Shown: positions 36,766 through 45,653 of the stretch, in pieces
Layout: each line of letters starts with the position of its first letter
Position numbering within the stretch: the stretch's first letter is position 1
NCBI RefSeq assembly: GCF_000520975.1
Contig: NZ_JACB01000036.1
Location: forward strand, 62,001 to 126,000
DNA length: 64,000 bases
Direction: 5' to 3'
From: Aquimarina megaterium XH134
GTDB taxonomy: Bacteria > Bacteroidota > Bacteroidia > Flavobacteriales > Flavobacteriaceae
The notes under the pieces: generated by a model
What the model was told of the DNA's origin: nothing
The model's input: only the letters and a program-made list of their open reading frames with translations
The model's database searches: none
Position numbers and translations under genes: made by a program

Positions 36766-37461
36766 ATGAAGCTTAGATGTATTATAGTAGATGATGAACA
36801 GACTGCAAGAAATATTTTAAAAAAATATATTGGAGATGTTTCTACTTTGGATCTAACAGGAGAGTTTAAAAATGCTCTCGAAGTCTTAGATTATATTCAG
36901 AATCATTCGGTAGATGTGATGTTTTTGGATATTGAAATGCCTAAGCTTTCGGGCTTAAATCTGGCCAAAATTGTAGAGCATAAAATTAAAATCATATTTA
37001 CAACTGCACATCGTGAGTTTGCGCTAGAAGGCTTCGATTTAAGTGCAGTTGATTATCTGTTAAAACCTTTTTCTTTTGATCGATTTTTAAAAGCTATTCA
37101 GAAAATTAACCCTAATTTTTTAAATACTGCTGTTACGTCTACACCTGTAGTAGATCATATTTTTGTGAAAGCCGATAAAAAAATGGTTAAAATTAATTTT
37201 TCAGAATTATTATATATCGAAGGCTTAAGTAACTATGTCAAAATTCATACAATAGAAAATACTTTGGTTGTCTATGAAAAGCTGAGTGATCTCGTACAAC
37301 GATTACCTTCTTTTTCTTTTATGCGTATACATAGGTCTTATATTGTAAATACCAAAAAAATAAAAACCTATACCAAAGAGTATGTAGAAATTAAAAAAAG
37401 ACACATCCCAATAAGCTTAACCTATCGAAATGCATTATTGTCATTTTTAGAAAAATCCTGA
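36766..37461 (+). CDS. LytTR-family response regulator
   Basis: 231-aa regulator: receiver domain with Asp55 (VMFLDIEMPKLSG), Thr/Lys positions (FTTAH, YLLKPF), then a LytTR domain (about 130-228) with LLYIEGLSNYVKIHT and FMRIHRSYIVNTKKI. Partner of the kinase upstream. Its stop is 17 bp from the stop of the convergent cysE gene. Confidence 0.92.
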   Translation: MKLRCIIVDDEQTARNILKKYIGDVSTLDLTGEFKNALEVLDYIQNHSVDVMFLDIEMPKLSGLNLAKIVEHKIKIIFTTAHREFALEGFDLSAVDYLLKPFSFDRFLKAIQKINPNFLNTAVTSTPVVDHIFVKADKKMVKINFSELLYIEGLSNYVKIHTIENTLVVYEKLSDLVQRLPSFSFMRIHRSYIVNTKKIKTYTKEYVEIKKRHIPISLTYRNALLSFLEKS

Positions 37462-37478
37462 AGTTTTTCTTAAAAGAA

Positions 37479-38216
37479 TTATTGTATTTTATTTGCCTTT
37501 CCTTTAGGTCTTGCCGGTATTCCTGCAACTGTCATGCCTGGTGCTGTATCTTTTAGAACTACAGCTCCGGCAGCAATATTAGAATGTGCTCCTATAGTTA
37601 TATTCCCTAATACAGTAGCACCTGCTCCAATCACCACATTAGAACAGATTTTTGGATGCCTTTTTCCTTCTGTTTTTCCTGTACCTCCCAAGGTGACATT
37701 GTGAAAAATAAATACATCATCTTCAATTTCACAGGTCTCTCCTATAACAACACCTATCCCATGATCTATTACCAGGCCTTTGCCAATTTTTGCAGCAGGA
37801 TGTATATCGATTGCATAAGTTTCAAAAATTTTATTTTGTAACCATTTGGCAGTTATCAGATTTCCTTTTTTGAATAATTCATGAGAAAATCGATGCGCTT
37901 GTAATGCTTGGTATCCTCTTAAAAAAAACAATACTTCAAAATAATGAGTGCACGCAAAATCTCTTTCGAAATAAGAGGTGAGATCTCGCTTAAAAGTATC
38001 TTTTAGTTCTGTGTTATCAGTGAGAATCTCCTTAAAAATAGCAGTTAACTCGTTAGAAGTTATAAGGTCATCAGAAAGCTTTTTACTCAGTATAATACTT
38101 AAAACATCTGCTAAGTCCTTGCATTGTTTTTGGTGTTGATCTAAAATTTTCTTTGCAATTGGTTCTGAAGTATTTTCTAATTCTAATCGAATTCTATCCC
38201 AAATATTACCTGTCAT
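37479..38216 (-). CDS. cysE: Serine O-acetyltransferase
   Basis: Transfers acetyl from acetyl-CoA to serine, the first step of cysteine synthesis. The 245 aa contain an N-terminal helical region (1-130) and a left-handed beta-helix of hexapeptide repeats (about 135-235). Catalytic His residues are visible in VIDHGIGVVIGET and in FHNVTLGGTGKTEGKRHP. It resembles the larger EpsC/SAT subclass. It is the last gene of a minus-strand block, 10 bp after a DoxX-like gene; no cysteine synthase gene is nearby. Confidence 0.9.
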   Translation of the reverse strand: MTGNIWDRIRLELENTSEPIAKKILDQHQKQCKDLADVLSIILSKKLSDDLITSNELTAIFKEILTDNTELKDTFKRDLTSYFERDFACTHYFEVLFFLRGYQALQAHRFSHELFKKGNLITAKWLQNKIFETYAIDIHPAAKIGKGLVIDHGIGVVIGETCEIEDDVFIFHNVTLGGTGKTEGKRHPKICSNVVIGAGATVLGNITIGAHSNIAAGAVVLKDTAPGMTVAGIPARPKGKANKIQ

Positions 38217-38226
38217 TTTTTAGAGT

Positions 38227-38640
38227 TTAAGGTTTACTTATAGATAGTTTACCTGATCCCATAAATATAAAGGCAAGGCAACAGAATAATATAGCCAATG
38301 CTGGTGTCATGGCCTCAATACTATCGCCAAGACGTATATGTACCAGTACTGCTATTATAAAATTGATTACCAGAACTAATGAAGCTAATCGTATATGATA
38401 ACCGATAAGAATCAACAAGCCTCCTATAGCTTGTATATATACAGATAGGATAGCGCTAATTACAGGAAAAGGAAAACTGTTGATGTGAAGGAAACCAGAA
38501 AACTCTAACATTCGTTCCCAACTAACGATATTATCTATTACTCCATATAGCAAACGTAAACCCACAAAAATTCGTAGAATGAAAATTCCAATATATGCTT
38601 TGGAGCTTAATTTTTGTTTCAAATCATATGTTCTACTCAT
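38227..38640 (-). CDS. DoxX-family membrane protein
   Basis: 137-aa membrane protein with four helices, matching the DoxX fold: RIFVGLRLLYGVIDNI at the start, an internal IQAIGGLLILIGYHIRLASL pair and a final FMGSGKLS end. Members are linked to redox or oxidative stress, but the function is usually unknown. It is 10 bp from cysE and 4 bp from the DUF6503 gene, so co-translation is likely. Confidence 0.82.
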   Translation of the reverse strand: MSRTYDLKQKLSSKAYIGIFILRIFVGLRLLYGVIDNIVSWERMLEFSGFLHINSFPFPVISAILSVYIQAIGGLLILIGYHIRLASLVLVINFIIAVLVHIRLGDSIEAMTPALAILFCCLAFIFMGSGKLSISKP

Positions 38641-38644
38641 ACAT

Positions 38645-39400
38645 TTACTTATTTTGAACTACCTCTTTCACTATGATATCAGATCCCGAATATGCATCGG
38701 TATCATATTCGTGCCAATGTCGTATTCTTGGGACTTTAACTCCTTCAATAGTAATCTCACCAGAAAAATAAAGACGTTCTCCTTTTTCAGGATCATCAGG
38801 AAATACAATTTCGATACCTAGTAAAGTATAATCTTTTTGAGAAATAAATACATTCCAGTGTTTAGAAAATATAGCTTCTTTCAAGACAAGTTCGATTTTA
38901 TAACTATCTGTGTCGCTAAATATGGCTTTACTTGCTTTACCATAAGTGTCAACTGTTGCGTTATTTAGAGACATAGGTAAGCCAATTAAATGCTGATAAA
39001 ATTTTTGATAGCTAAGATTTCGCTCTGGTTGTAGTCGATATTTTTTTATTTGAATACTATCTGTATTAATCTCTCCATCCAAAAGTGTTCTTGAGATTCC
39101 TTTTTCATCTATGATGTGTGTAGATATATGCTGATCTCTATTTCTTGTTAATTCAAAGCTATTGTCATTATTGTTCATTTTTAAGATAGAATACCGGTGA
39201 GGGTTGGATAAACGAGGTTCTTGGATATGAACTTTGAGATTGGTCATCGACCAACGATTATCGGGGTCGTATGTTTTTGTGCTTTTTTGAAGAATGACTT
39301 GAGGATCTAGTAGTTGTTGATCTTTTTGAGAGTTACAACTTAATCCAATACATATGGTAAGGATTAAGATGTAGTATAATTTGTTATACATGATCTTCAT
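38645..39400 (-). CDS. DUF6503 lipoprotein
   Basis: 251-aa lipoprotein with lipobox Cys22 (LSC, counted from the 39400 start; an ATG three codons later is also possible). The C-terminal part has the pattern VPRIRHWHEYDTDAYSGSDI that I associate with the DUF6503 family. Function unknown. Spacing is 33 bp from the upstream metalloprotease-like gene and 4 bp from the DoxX gene. Confidence 0.75.
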   Translation of the reverse strand: MKIMYNKLYYILILTICIGLSCNSQKDQQLLDPQVILQKSTKTYDPDNRWSMTNLKVHIQEPRLSNPHRYSILKMNNNDNSFELTRNRDQHISTHIIDEKGISRTLLDGEINTDSIQIKKYRLQPERNLSYQKFYQHLIGLPMSLNNATVDTYGKASKAIFSDTDSYKIELVLKEAIFSKHWNVFISQKDYTLLGIEIVFPDDPEKGERLYFSGEITIEGVKVPRIRHWHEYDTDAYSGSDIIVKEVVQNK

Positions 39401-39433
39401 GTTTTTATTTTTATGAAATTTAAGTTTTTATTT

Positions 39434-40831
39434 TTAATTCGATTCAATTTTACTATCATGAAATCCTGTACGTTTCCATAGGCTACCATCTTTCACCCAT
39501 ACATGGGTTACTCTATATTGACTTTCTTTGAGTTTTCCATCTCGAATATCTGAAGTTATTATTTTTGCGGTAACAATTGCAAAGTTGTCATATAGCTCGA
39601 GTTGAGTTTCTTTCATTTCATACTTGGTAACTACCAAATTACCATCATCAATATCTTTTTTTCTATTTTTTAAATATTTTAACCATGCTGTTTTTCCTAT
39701 CGATTTTGATGTTCCGTTAGTATGCTGATACTTACCGGTTATCAAACTCTCGAGTCTTGTAATATTACCTTCTTTAAATGCTGTATTAAAAATAGTAATT
39801 GTTCGGGCAAGTTCCAGCTTATCAGATATAGAATTAATTACGTTTTCTATTGCAATATCTAGTTCGGTTTCATCAACCAGATAAGAAGCAAAATACTTAT
39901 GTATGGCGTTCTGATAAAAACTAAAAACGTTCTCACGATTCATATATAGCGTATAGTCATTAATTCCTTGTTCTAAAAATGCTTCCTGGCTTACTTTTCC
40001 TGCTGTATAGAACAATATAGCATGCCAGAGATTTTTTGGAGGCTTTACTTTTAACTTCTCACTTGCTCTATTTATACTTTCTGCGATAGCTCCTTTTTGT
40101 CCTTTTATTATAGTATGACTTGCTTCGTGAAATAAGGTTTCTACCCAATCGCCTGCTATTTCTGGATAATTAATAACAGTACTTAATACAATAGAGCTAG
40201 GAATTCGACTTAATGTAAAAGCGCCACCTCCCGGACTTTTTATCGAAAGATCAATGCGCATTTTGGTATCCTGCCATTTTGCCTGAGCTAATTTTGCCAT
40301 TCGAGAAATGACAATATCTTCTGTTTTTTTGATAAGATCAATATTCTCCTGTAACTTATCTGTGTTGATTTGTCGATGAATTTTCCAAAAATGAGTACTA
40401 TAGATTGGTTTAAATTCGTTGAGGTTTTTTATAAAAAGAATTTCGAACCTGGATTCAGGAAGCATATCTTGCTCATTATAGTTAATAATCCATTTTCTAA
40501 ACCCTATCAATTCCTGGTTGAAATGATTTTTTAAATCTATATGATCTTTATAGTAGGTTATGGTTTTTTGAAAAACTACTTTTTCTTTTTGACTAAGTTT
40601 TTGCCAAATCCCTTTTTTAACCAGCTTATCTAATGGTTTTTCATACGATGCAATAGCAGTTTCATATAAGTAGAAGTGAAGATTAATCCAGAAGTTATTA
40701 TGAAATTCAAAATATCTTGTGGTTTCAATGCTTGATGCTTTAGATTGTGCGATCAAAGAATAATTGAATATCAAAATAATATATAGTATAACAATATGTC
40801 TACATTTCATGTATTTGCTCTTATTTATCAT
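39434..40831 (-). CDS. Exported zincin-like protein fused to an NTF2/DUF4440-like domain
   Basis: 465-aa protein with a signal peptide (about 8-29, if started at the second Met). A helical N-terminal part leads to HEASH at 235-239, an HExxH zinc motif preceded by GDWVETLF. A Glu further on (QKGAIAESINRA or KVSQEAF) could be the third ligand. Residues about 345-465 form an NTF2-like fold of the DUF4440 type (FNTAFKEGNITRLESLITGKY ... VTHVWVKDGSLWKRTGFHDS). This combination is not one I recognise. Second gene of a five-gene minus-strand block. Confidence 0.7.
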   Translation of the reverse strand: MINKSKYMKCRHIVILYIILIFNYSLIAQSKASSIETTRYFEFHNNFWINLHFYLYETAIASYEKPLDKLVKKGIWQKLSQKEKVVFQKTITYYKDHIDLKNHFNQELIGFRKWIINYNEQDMLPESRFEILFIKNLNEFKPIYSTHFWKIHRQINTDKLQENIDLIKKTEDIVISRMAKLAQAKWQDTKMRIDLSIKSPGGGAFTLSRIPSSIVLSTVINYPEIAGDWVETLFHEASHTIIKGQKGAIAESINRASEKLKVKPPKNLWHAILFYTAGKVSQEAFLEQGINDYTLYMNRENVFSFYQNAIHKYFASYLVDETELDIAIENVINSISDKLELARTITIFNTAFKEGNITRLESLITGKYQHTNGTSKSIGKTAWLKYLKNRKKDIDDGNLVVTKYEMKETQLELYDNFAIVTAKIITSDIRDGKLKESQYRVTHVWVKDGSLWKRTGFHDSKIESN

Positions 40832-40882
40832 TTAAATAATTATTAATAGTATGAGATATAACTTTCGGTACGATCCAATTCC

Positions 40883-41713
40883 TTATTTTTCTGCAACAAT
40901 AAACATTTTTTTAGCATCAGTAGTATAAGGTTCTTTTTGATGCCCTCCTTCTATAGTTTTTATGTTAAACCCGACTTGTTTAAGCATTAGTTTGATTTCA
41001 AATGGAAATATAATACGCCATTTCATACTATAATTTTTGCGTTTTAATGTACCGTCAGGAAGTACTTCGTCATACCAGCCATATAATTCCTGAACCTGGT
41101 TTTTGTTCATAGGTCCTGATGCTGCAAATCTTGTGTATGAATTACCGGTATGTGAATTTTTTCTTGTAAAAAATGGTTTGGGTATGGCATCGCCAGATAG
41201 GTTTAAAATAAATGGATTCATAAGATCTATTACTATTAATCCATCCTTAGACATATGATTATAAATACTAGATAAGGCCTTGCATTGACTATCAAAATCA
41301 GGAATACACATTAGACTATTAAACGCACAGATTACCAATTTGTAATCTGTTTTATCCAAATTCAACAAGGTTATATCTTGCTCAATTAATTTTATGTTTT
41401 GACGAACATCTTCATTTTCTCTTTGTAAATTATGTTCAAATTGTTCCAATATACCTCTAGAGTTATCAACTCCAGTAACTCGATGACCAGCTTTGGCCAA
41501 TGGTATAGTTACACGGCCCGATCCACAACATAATTCGAGGATATCTTCATTACTTTTTGATGCAAAATCAAGAAAACGATCAACATCATGTTTAAGACCC
41601 TGTGAGGAAACGATATCATCGAAGTTTTTAGAAAAAACTGAATGTTCTTCTGAGGGATAATCACTATCATAATATTGTATTGAAGCATGATCCTCTGGTA
41701 AGTTTGTATTCAT
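40883..41713 (-). CDS. Class I SAM-dependent methyltransferase
   Basis: About 276-aa cytoplasmic methyltransferase. Motif I is DILELCCGSGRVTIPLAKAG and the acidic end of strand 2 is VTGVDNS; later strands are KLVICAFNSLMCI and GLIVIDLMNPF. The ATG at 41713 is preferred, since the 33 residues encoded from 41812 do not resemble the fold. Substrate unknown. It heads a minus-strand run to the zincin-like gene (51 bp), DUF6503, DoxX and cysE. Confidence 0.85.
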   Translation of the reverse strand: MNTNLPEDHASIQYYDSDYPSEEHSVFSKNFDDIVSSQGLKHDVDRFLDFASKSNEDILELCCGSGRVTIPLAKAGHRVTGVDNSRGILEQFEHNLQRENEDVRQNIKLIEQDITLLNLDKTDYKLVICAFNSLMCIPDFDSQCKALSSIYNHMSKDGLIVIDLMNPFILNLSGDAIPKPFFTRKNSHTGNSYTRFAASGPMNKNQVQELYGWYDEVLPDGTLKRKNYSMKWRIIFPFEIKLMLKQVGFNIKTIEGGHQKEPYTTDAKKMFIVAEK

Positions 41714-42005
41714 AAATTTGTTTTTAGGTATAGCCGTTGCCAAAAGACTATGTAGTATCTCTATTCGTTTTTTGATTGATACTTTTATGCCGATTGTGGT
41801 CAAAAGTATCATTTCCTTTTATGAATAAATCGTGAGTTTTGGTATCAAACGGTCTCACTTTTATGAAATGAGACAACTCTTAACAGTTTTTATGAATTTG
41901 AGTACAATATGGTTATTAAAGTAGGATTCTTATTATATTAAGAAAACCTTAACCACTACACCCATAAGATATATTTACATTTAGAGCTTTAAAAACTCGA
42001 CAATA

Positions 42006-43628
42006 ATGAAAAAATCATCCTTACTATTAGTTATTACTGTATTACTTTTTTCTTGTAAGAAACCAGTTGAAGTAGACTTATTGGTTATTAATGCAAATGT
42101 ATATACTGTAGAGGATACGAATCCAAAAGCAGAGGCATTTGCTATAAAGGGAGGTAAATTTATTGCTGTAGGGAGTAACGATGAAATCTTAAAGGGGTAT
42201 ACGACAGCTAATACTTTGGATGCAGGAGGAAAAACAATAGTACCTGGATTGATTGATGCACATTGTCATTTTTATGGCCTTGGATTACAACAGCAAAAAG
42301 TAGATTTGATGGGAACCAAAAGCTATGCAGAAGTATTGGATAGGATTGTCGCTTTTCAGAAAGAAAAAAATGTATCATTTGTTACGGGGCGAGGATGGGA
42401 TCAAAATGATTGGGAGGTAAAAGAATTTCCGACCAAAGAAAAATTAGATAGCTTGTTTCCTGACACTCCTGTGGCAGTAACCCGAGTAGATGGCCATGCG
42501 ATGATAGCAAATCAAAAAGCATTAGACCTGGCTAAAATTACGGTAGATACTAAAGTAGAAGGTGGAGAGATACTTCAAAAAGATGGAAAACTTACCGGTG
42601 TATTAATCGATAACCCTATGGGATTGATTGGTGCAGTTATCCCTAAACCCACAGTGCGAGAGCAAATACAGGCTTTAAAAGACGCCGAAAAAATTAATTT
42701 TGGGTATGGACTAACAACTGTAGATGATGCGGGATTGAGCCCCGAAGTAATTACACTAGTAGATAGCTTACAGAAAATAAACGAACTTAAAATCAGGATG
42801 TACGCTATGGTAAGTAATGTGCCCGAATATGTAGATCATTATCTAAAGAATGGAGTACATAAAACAGATAAGTTAAATGTTTCTTCTTTCAAAGTATATG
42901 CTGATGGAGCATTAGGATCTAGAGGAGCTACATTAAAACGACCATATGCAGATAAGGAAAATCATTATGGAGCTATGGTCATCGGAAACGATGATTTTAA
43001 AACTCTGGCAAAACGATTAGCAGGATCGCCTTTTCAGATGAATACTCATGCTATTGGGGACTCGGCAAATGCAGTAGTAATGAAAACGTATTATGATGTG
43101 CTTCAAAATAAATCGGATAGAAGATGGAGAGTAGAGCATGCCCAGGTGGTGGCTCCCGAAGAATTTGAAATCCTTAATAATAATCTGGTCATGAGTGTAC
43201 AACCAACTCATGCTACAAGCGATATGTATTGGGCAGATGAACGATTAGGAGAAGAACGTATAAAAGGAGCATATGCATATAAAAAATTATTAGAAAAAAC
43301 GGGTAGAATTGCTTTGGGTACAGATTACCCTGTAGAGCATGTAAGTCCATTCTATACTTTTTATGCTGCGGTAGCCCGAAAAGATCTAAAGCAATATCCA
43401 GAAGGTGGTTTTCAAAAAGAAAATGCACTTAGTAGAGAAGAAACTCTGAAAGGAATGACGCTTTGGGCAGCTTACAGTAACTTTGAAGAATACGAAAAAG
43501 GAAGCATAACTGCAGGTAAATTTGCAGATTTTGTAATCCTTGAAGATAATATTATGGAAATTGATGAAGACCAAATTCCAAATATAAAAGTGAAAGCTAC
43601 TTATATTGATGGAGAAAAGGTGTATTAG
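42006..43628 (+). CDS. YtcJ-like amidohydrolase lipoprotein
   Basis: 540-aa metal-dependent hydrolase of the amidohydrolase-3 (YtcJ) type, exported as a lipoprotein (lipobox Cys17, FSCKKP). Visible features are the HxH metal motif DAHCHFYG, the lysine-bearing strand FKVYADGALGSRGA, THAIGDSANAV, VEHAQVV and GTDYPVEH. Probably hydrolyses amide or carbamate bonds in the periplasm; substrate unknown. Its stop overlaps the convergent sigma-factor gene by 4 bases. Confidence 0.9.
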   Translation: MKKSSLLLVITVLLFSCKKPVEVDLLVINANVYTVEDTNPKAEAFAIKGGKFIAVGSNDEILKGYTTANTLDAGGKTIVPGLIDAHCHFYGLGLQQQKVDLMGTKSYAEVLDRIVAFQKEKNVSFVTGRGWDQNDWEVKEFPTKEKLDSLFPDTPVAVTRVDGHAMIANQKALDLAKITVDTKVEGGEILQKDGKLTGVLIDNPMGLIGAVIPKPTVREQIQALKDAEKINFGYGLTTVDDAGLSPEVITLVDSLQKINELKIRMYAMVSNVPEYVDHYLKNGVHKTDKLNVSSFKVYADGALGSRGATLKRPYADKENHYGAMVIGNDDFKTLAKRLAGSPFQMNTHAIGDSANAVVMKTYYDVLQNKSDRRWRVEHAQVVAPEEFEILNNNLVMSVQPTHATSDMYWADERLGEERIKGAYAYKKLLEKTGRIALGTDYPVEHVSPFYTFYAAVARKDLKQYPEGGFQKENALSREETLKGMTLWAAYSNFEEYEKGSITAGKFADFVILEDNIMEIDEDQIPNIKVKATYIDGEKVY

Positions 43629-44296
43629 ATCGCATTCATTACTTTATCTACGATAGTATCACATTTACTAAATCCAAATTCGAAGATATCGGTATCCTGA
43701 GAGAGTTCATAGAGTTCTTCTCTAATCATATCTTTGGCACGATGTAGGCGAACCTTTACATTAGAAACCGTTAATCCCAAACAATCTGATATTTCGGCCA
43801 TACTCATCCCTTCAATTTCTCTAAGAACATAAACGGTTCGATATTTTACATCTAATAGATCAATCGTATTTTCTAAGATCTGTTTTGCTTCTTGTCGTAT
43901 CATTTTTTTTTCAGGATTTAATTGTTCCGTATCAGGAATCTCGAGAACAAAATCATTCGATACGCTATTTTCAGATTTATATAAATTAAGATATTTTCCT
44001 TTTGTTTTTAATCGAGCTAGAGTTTCATTTATTCCAATTCGTATCAACCAGGTAGAGAATTGTGAGTTGTGCTTAAACTGGTAGAGTTTTTCATAGGCTT
44101 TTAAATAAGTGTTTTGCATTATGTCTTCTATTTCTGCAAGATCATTTATATAACTTCGAATAACTCGATATAGTTTTTGATTATTTCTTCTTAACAAGAT
44201 TTCATACAACTCTTTTTCTCCAGAATGAATACGGCATATTACATCAGAATCTGATATTTTATGAGTTTTATAATCATTGATTTTAATGGGTTCCAT
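43625..44296 (-). CDS. ECF-type RNA polymerase sigma factor
   Basis: 223-aa sigma-70 family factor. Region 2 (about 30-105) includes LAEIEDIMQNTYLKAYEKLYQF and FSTWLIRIGINETLARLK; region 4 (about 140-195) includes TVYVLREIEGMSMAEISDCL and NVKVRLHRAKDMI. No anti-sigma gene is adjacent. It is divergent from a DoxX-like gene with an 18-bp palindrome between them. The target promoter is unknown. Confidence 0.9.
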   Translation of the reverse strand: MEPIKINDYKTHKISDSDVICRIHSGEKELYEILLRRNNQKLYRVIRSYINDLAEIEDIMQNTYLKAYEKLYQFKHNSQFSTWLIRIGINETLARLKTKGKYLNLYKSENSVSNDFVLEIPDTEQLNPEKKMIRQEAKQILENTIDLLDVKYRTVYVLREIEGMSMAEISDCLGLTVSNVKVRLHRAKDMIREELYELSQDTDIFEFGFSKCDTIVDKVMNAI

Positions 44297-44336
44297 AGCT
44301 TGTCATTTATAGCTTAGATGAAAAACTGCATAAAAA

Positions 44337-44354
44337 GTTACAAAACTTTGTAAC
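44337..44354. promoter_or_regulatory. Perfect palindrome between sigma factor and DoxX-like gene
   Basis: GTTACAAA-AC-TTTGTAAC: 8-base arms, 2-base spacer, 40 bases upstream of the sigma-factor start and 53 bases upstream of the DoxX-like start. The geometry suggests a dimeric repressor or activator site shared by the divergent pair. Confidence 0.55.
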
Positions 44355-44407
44355 CAAAAAGTTGATTTTTTATCTAAAAACCGAATAACAAAAAAATATT
44401 TGAAATT

Positions 44408-44788
44408 ATGGATTCGCAGATTAAGACAGTTTTTACACTACTAAAATATACATATGGCCTTGTGCCCATAGTTGCCGGATTAGACAAATTTACCAATATA
44501 CTTACAGATTGGAGCCAATATGTTTCTCCTGGATTTGCAGCTATATTACCTTTTGAAGCCAAAACATTTATGAGTATTGTAGGGGTGATCGAAATTATAG
44601 CAGGTATTTTAGTGCTTTATCGTCCCAAGATAGGCGGATATGTAGTTATGGGATGGCTATTAGCTATAGCATTAACTCTTCTATTTAGCGGGCATTATAT
44701 TGATGTAGCCGTAAGAGATGTTGTGATGGCAATAGGAGCACTCTCATTAGTAAAACTAGCAAGTTCTATAGTAGAACAAAAAGTATAA
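44408..44788 (+). CDS. DoxX-like four-helix membrane protein
   Basis: 126-aa membrane protein with four helices; GLVPIVAGLDKFTNILTDW and PFEAKTFMSIVGVIEIIAGIL resemble the DoxX-like superfamily. Function unknown. It is divergent from the ECF sigma factor and is followed by a hairpin. Membership in the sigma regulon is possible but inferred. Confidence 0.75.
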   Translation: MDSQIKTVFTLLKYTYGLVPIVAGLDKFTNILTDWSQYVSPGFAAILPFEAKTFMSIVGVIEIIAGILVLYRPKIGGYVVMGWLLAIALTLLFSGHYIDVAVRDVVMAIGALSLVKLASSIVEQKV

Positions 44789-44841
44789 GCAGATTAGAAA
44801 AGAGAAAGATTAGCGTATTAGGAATGCCAGTGATTTTTTTC

Positions 44842-44879
44842 AAGAAAGCATCATCAGTATAAAAGGGTGGTGCTTTCTT
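44842..44879. terminator. Terminator between convergent genes
   Basis: AAGAAAGCATCA pairs with TGGTGCTTTCTT (12 bp with one G-T wobble), with a 14-base loop. It sits between the DoxX-like gene and the convergent metalloprotease gene. Confidence 0.65.
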
Positions 44880-44882
44880 ATT

Positions 44883-45653
44883 TTACTTTCCTCCATTTGC
44901 TTGCAGATCGGCAATGCATTGGGCATCTAGTTCTGGGATTATATCACCCATACCCATCATCCCGCTACCAAATTCTATTGCGGCTTCCATCAAACAGTTT
45001 GATACATTACAGTGATTACTCGCATCTGGATCTTCATGCTCAGATTGTAAAGGAGTACCGAGGTTTACCAGCCCCATTAGATGAGAGAATTCATGGTTTA
45101 GCGTAGCAGTTTCTATGGCGCTAAGAGAAGGAGAATTTGGCCTTACGCTTAATGCGCGTAATGTACCTTCATAAATTACCATCGAAGTATTTAGGTACGC
45201 AGAACCTAAAGTTACTTGCTCATTAGTGTCATTTTCTTTACTTCCATCTGCAAAATATACATATACAGTGATATCATCTTCCTTATTAAATAGTGTTCTG
45301 GTAGCGTTTTCTATTTCTGCAATCTCTTCAATAGAAAAAGGGGCTTTACCAGAAGAAGGTATAGAACGTTGTGTAATGGTAATTCCGTCGGGCTTAAATA
45401 ATCGATCTTGTAAAAATTCTCTAAACCCTTGTATTGCTTGTGAGGTTGGTTCGAATCCTTGTACAGCTACGATCTCAATAGTTATGCTATTAAAATTGGT
45501 TGCACTTAGCAGGTCATTTGCAGAGCTACCTAGAGGTTTTTTGTTGTTTGCCTGTAAGGTGTTTGTAACTAGTGTGTTATCGTCGTCATCAGAACATCCA
45601 ATGAGAATAAAAGAAGAGATCAACAGGTAACCAAAGAGCTTTGTTATTTGCAC
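44883..45653 (-). CDS. Metzincin-like lipoprotein metalloprotease
   Basis: 256-aa lipoprotein (lipobox Cys20, LIGC, then SDDDD). The active-site motif HEFSHLMGLVNLGT starts at His187: His187, Glu188, His191 and Gly194 fit metzincins, but the usual third ligand His at position 197 is Asn. A Cys-flanked segment with NHCNVSNCLM at 213-222 holds a His and a Met-turn-like Met that may supply the missing ligand. Comparable proteins are annotated as membrane metalloproteases in flavobacteria. The start codon is GTG. Confidence 0.75.
   Translation of the reverse strand: MQITKLFGYLLISSFILIGCSDDDDNTLVTNTLQANNKKPLGSSANDLLSATNFNSITIEIVAVQGFEPTSQAIQGFREFLQDRLFKPDGITITQRSIPSSGKAPFSIEEIAEIENATRTLFNKEDDITVYVYFADGSKENDTNEQVTLGSAYLNTSMVIYEGTLRALSVRPNSPSLSAIETATLNHEFSHLMGLVNLGTPLQSEHEDPDASNHCNVSNCLMEAAIEFGSGMMGMGDIIPELDAQCIADLQANGGK

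Noticed and set aside
41714..41812. N-terminal extension of the methyltransferase
   Set aside because: The 33 extra residues do not fit the fold and a good ATG exists at 41713.
45226..45630. Plus-strand 134-codon frame opposite the metalloprotease
   Set aside because: Antisense to a gene with a clear lipobox and HExxH motif.
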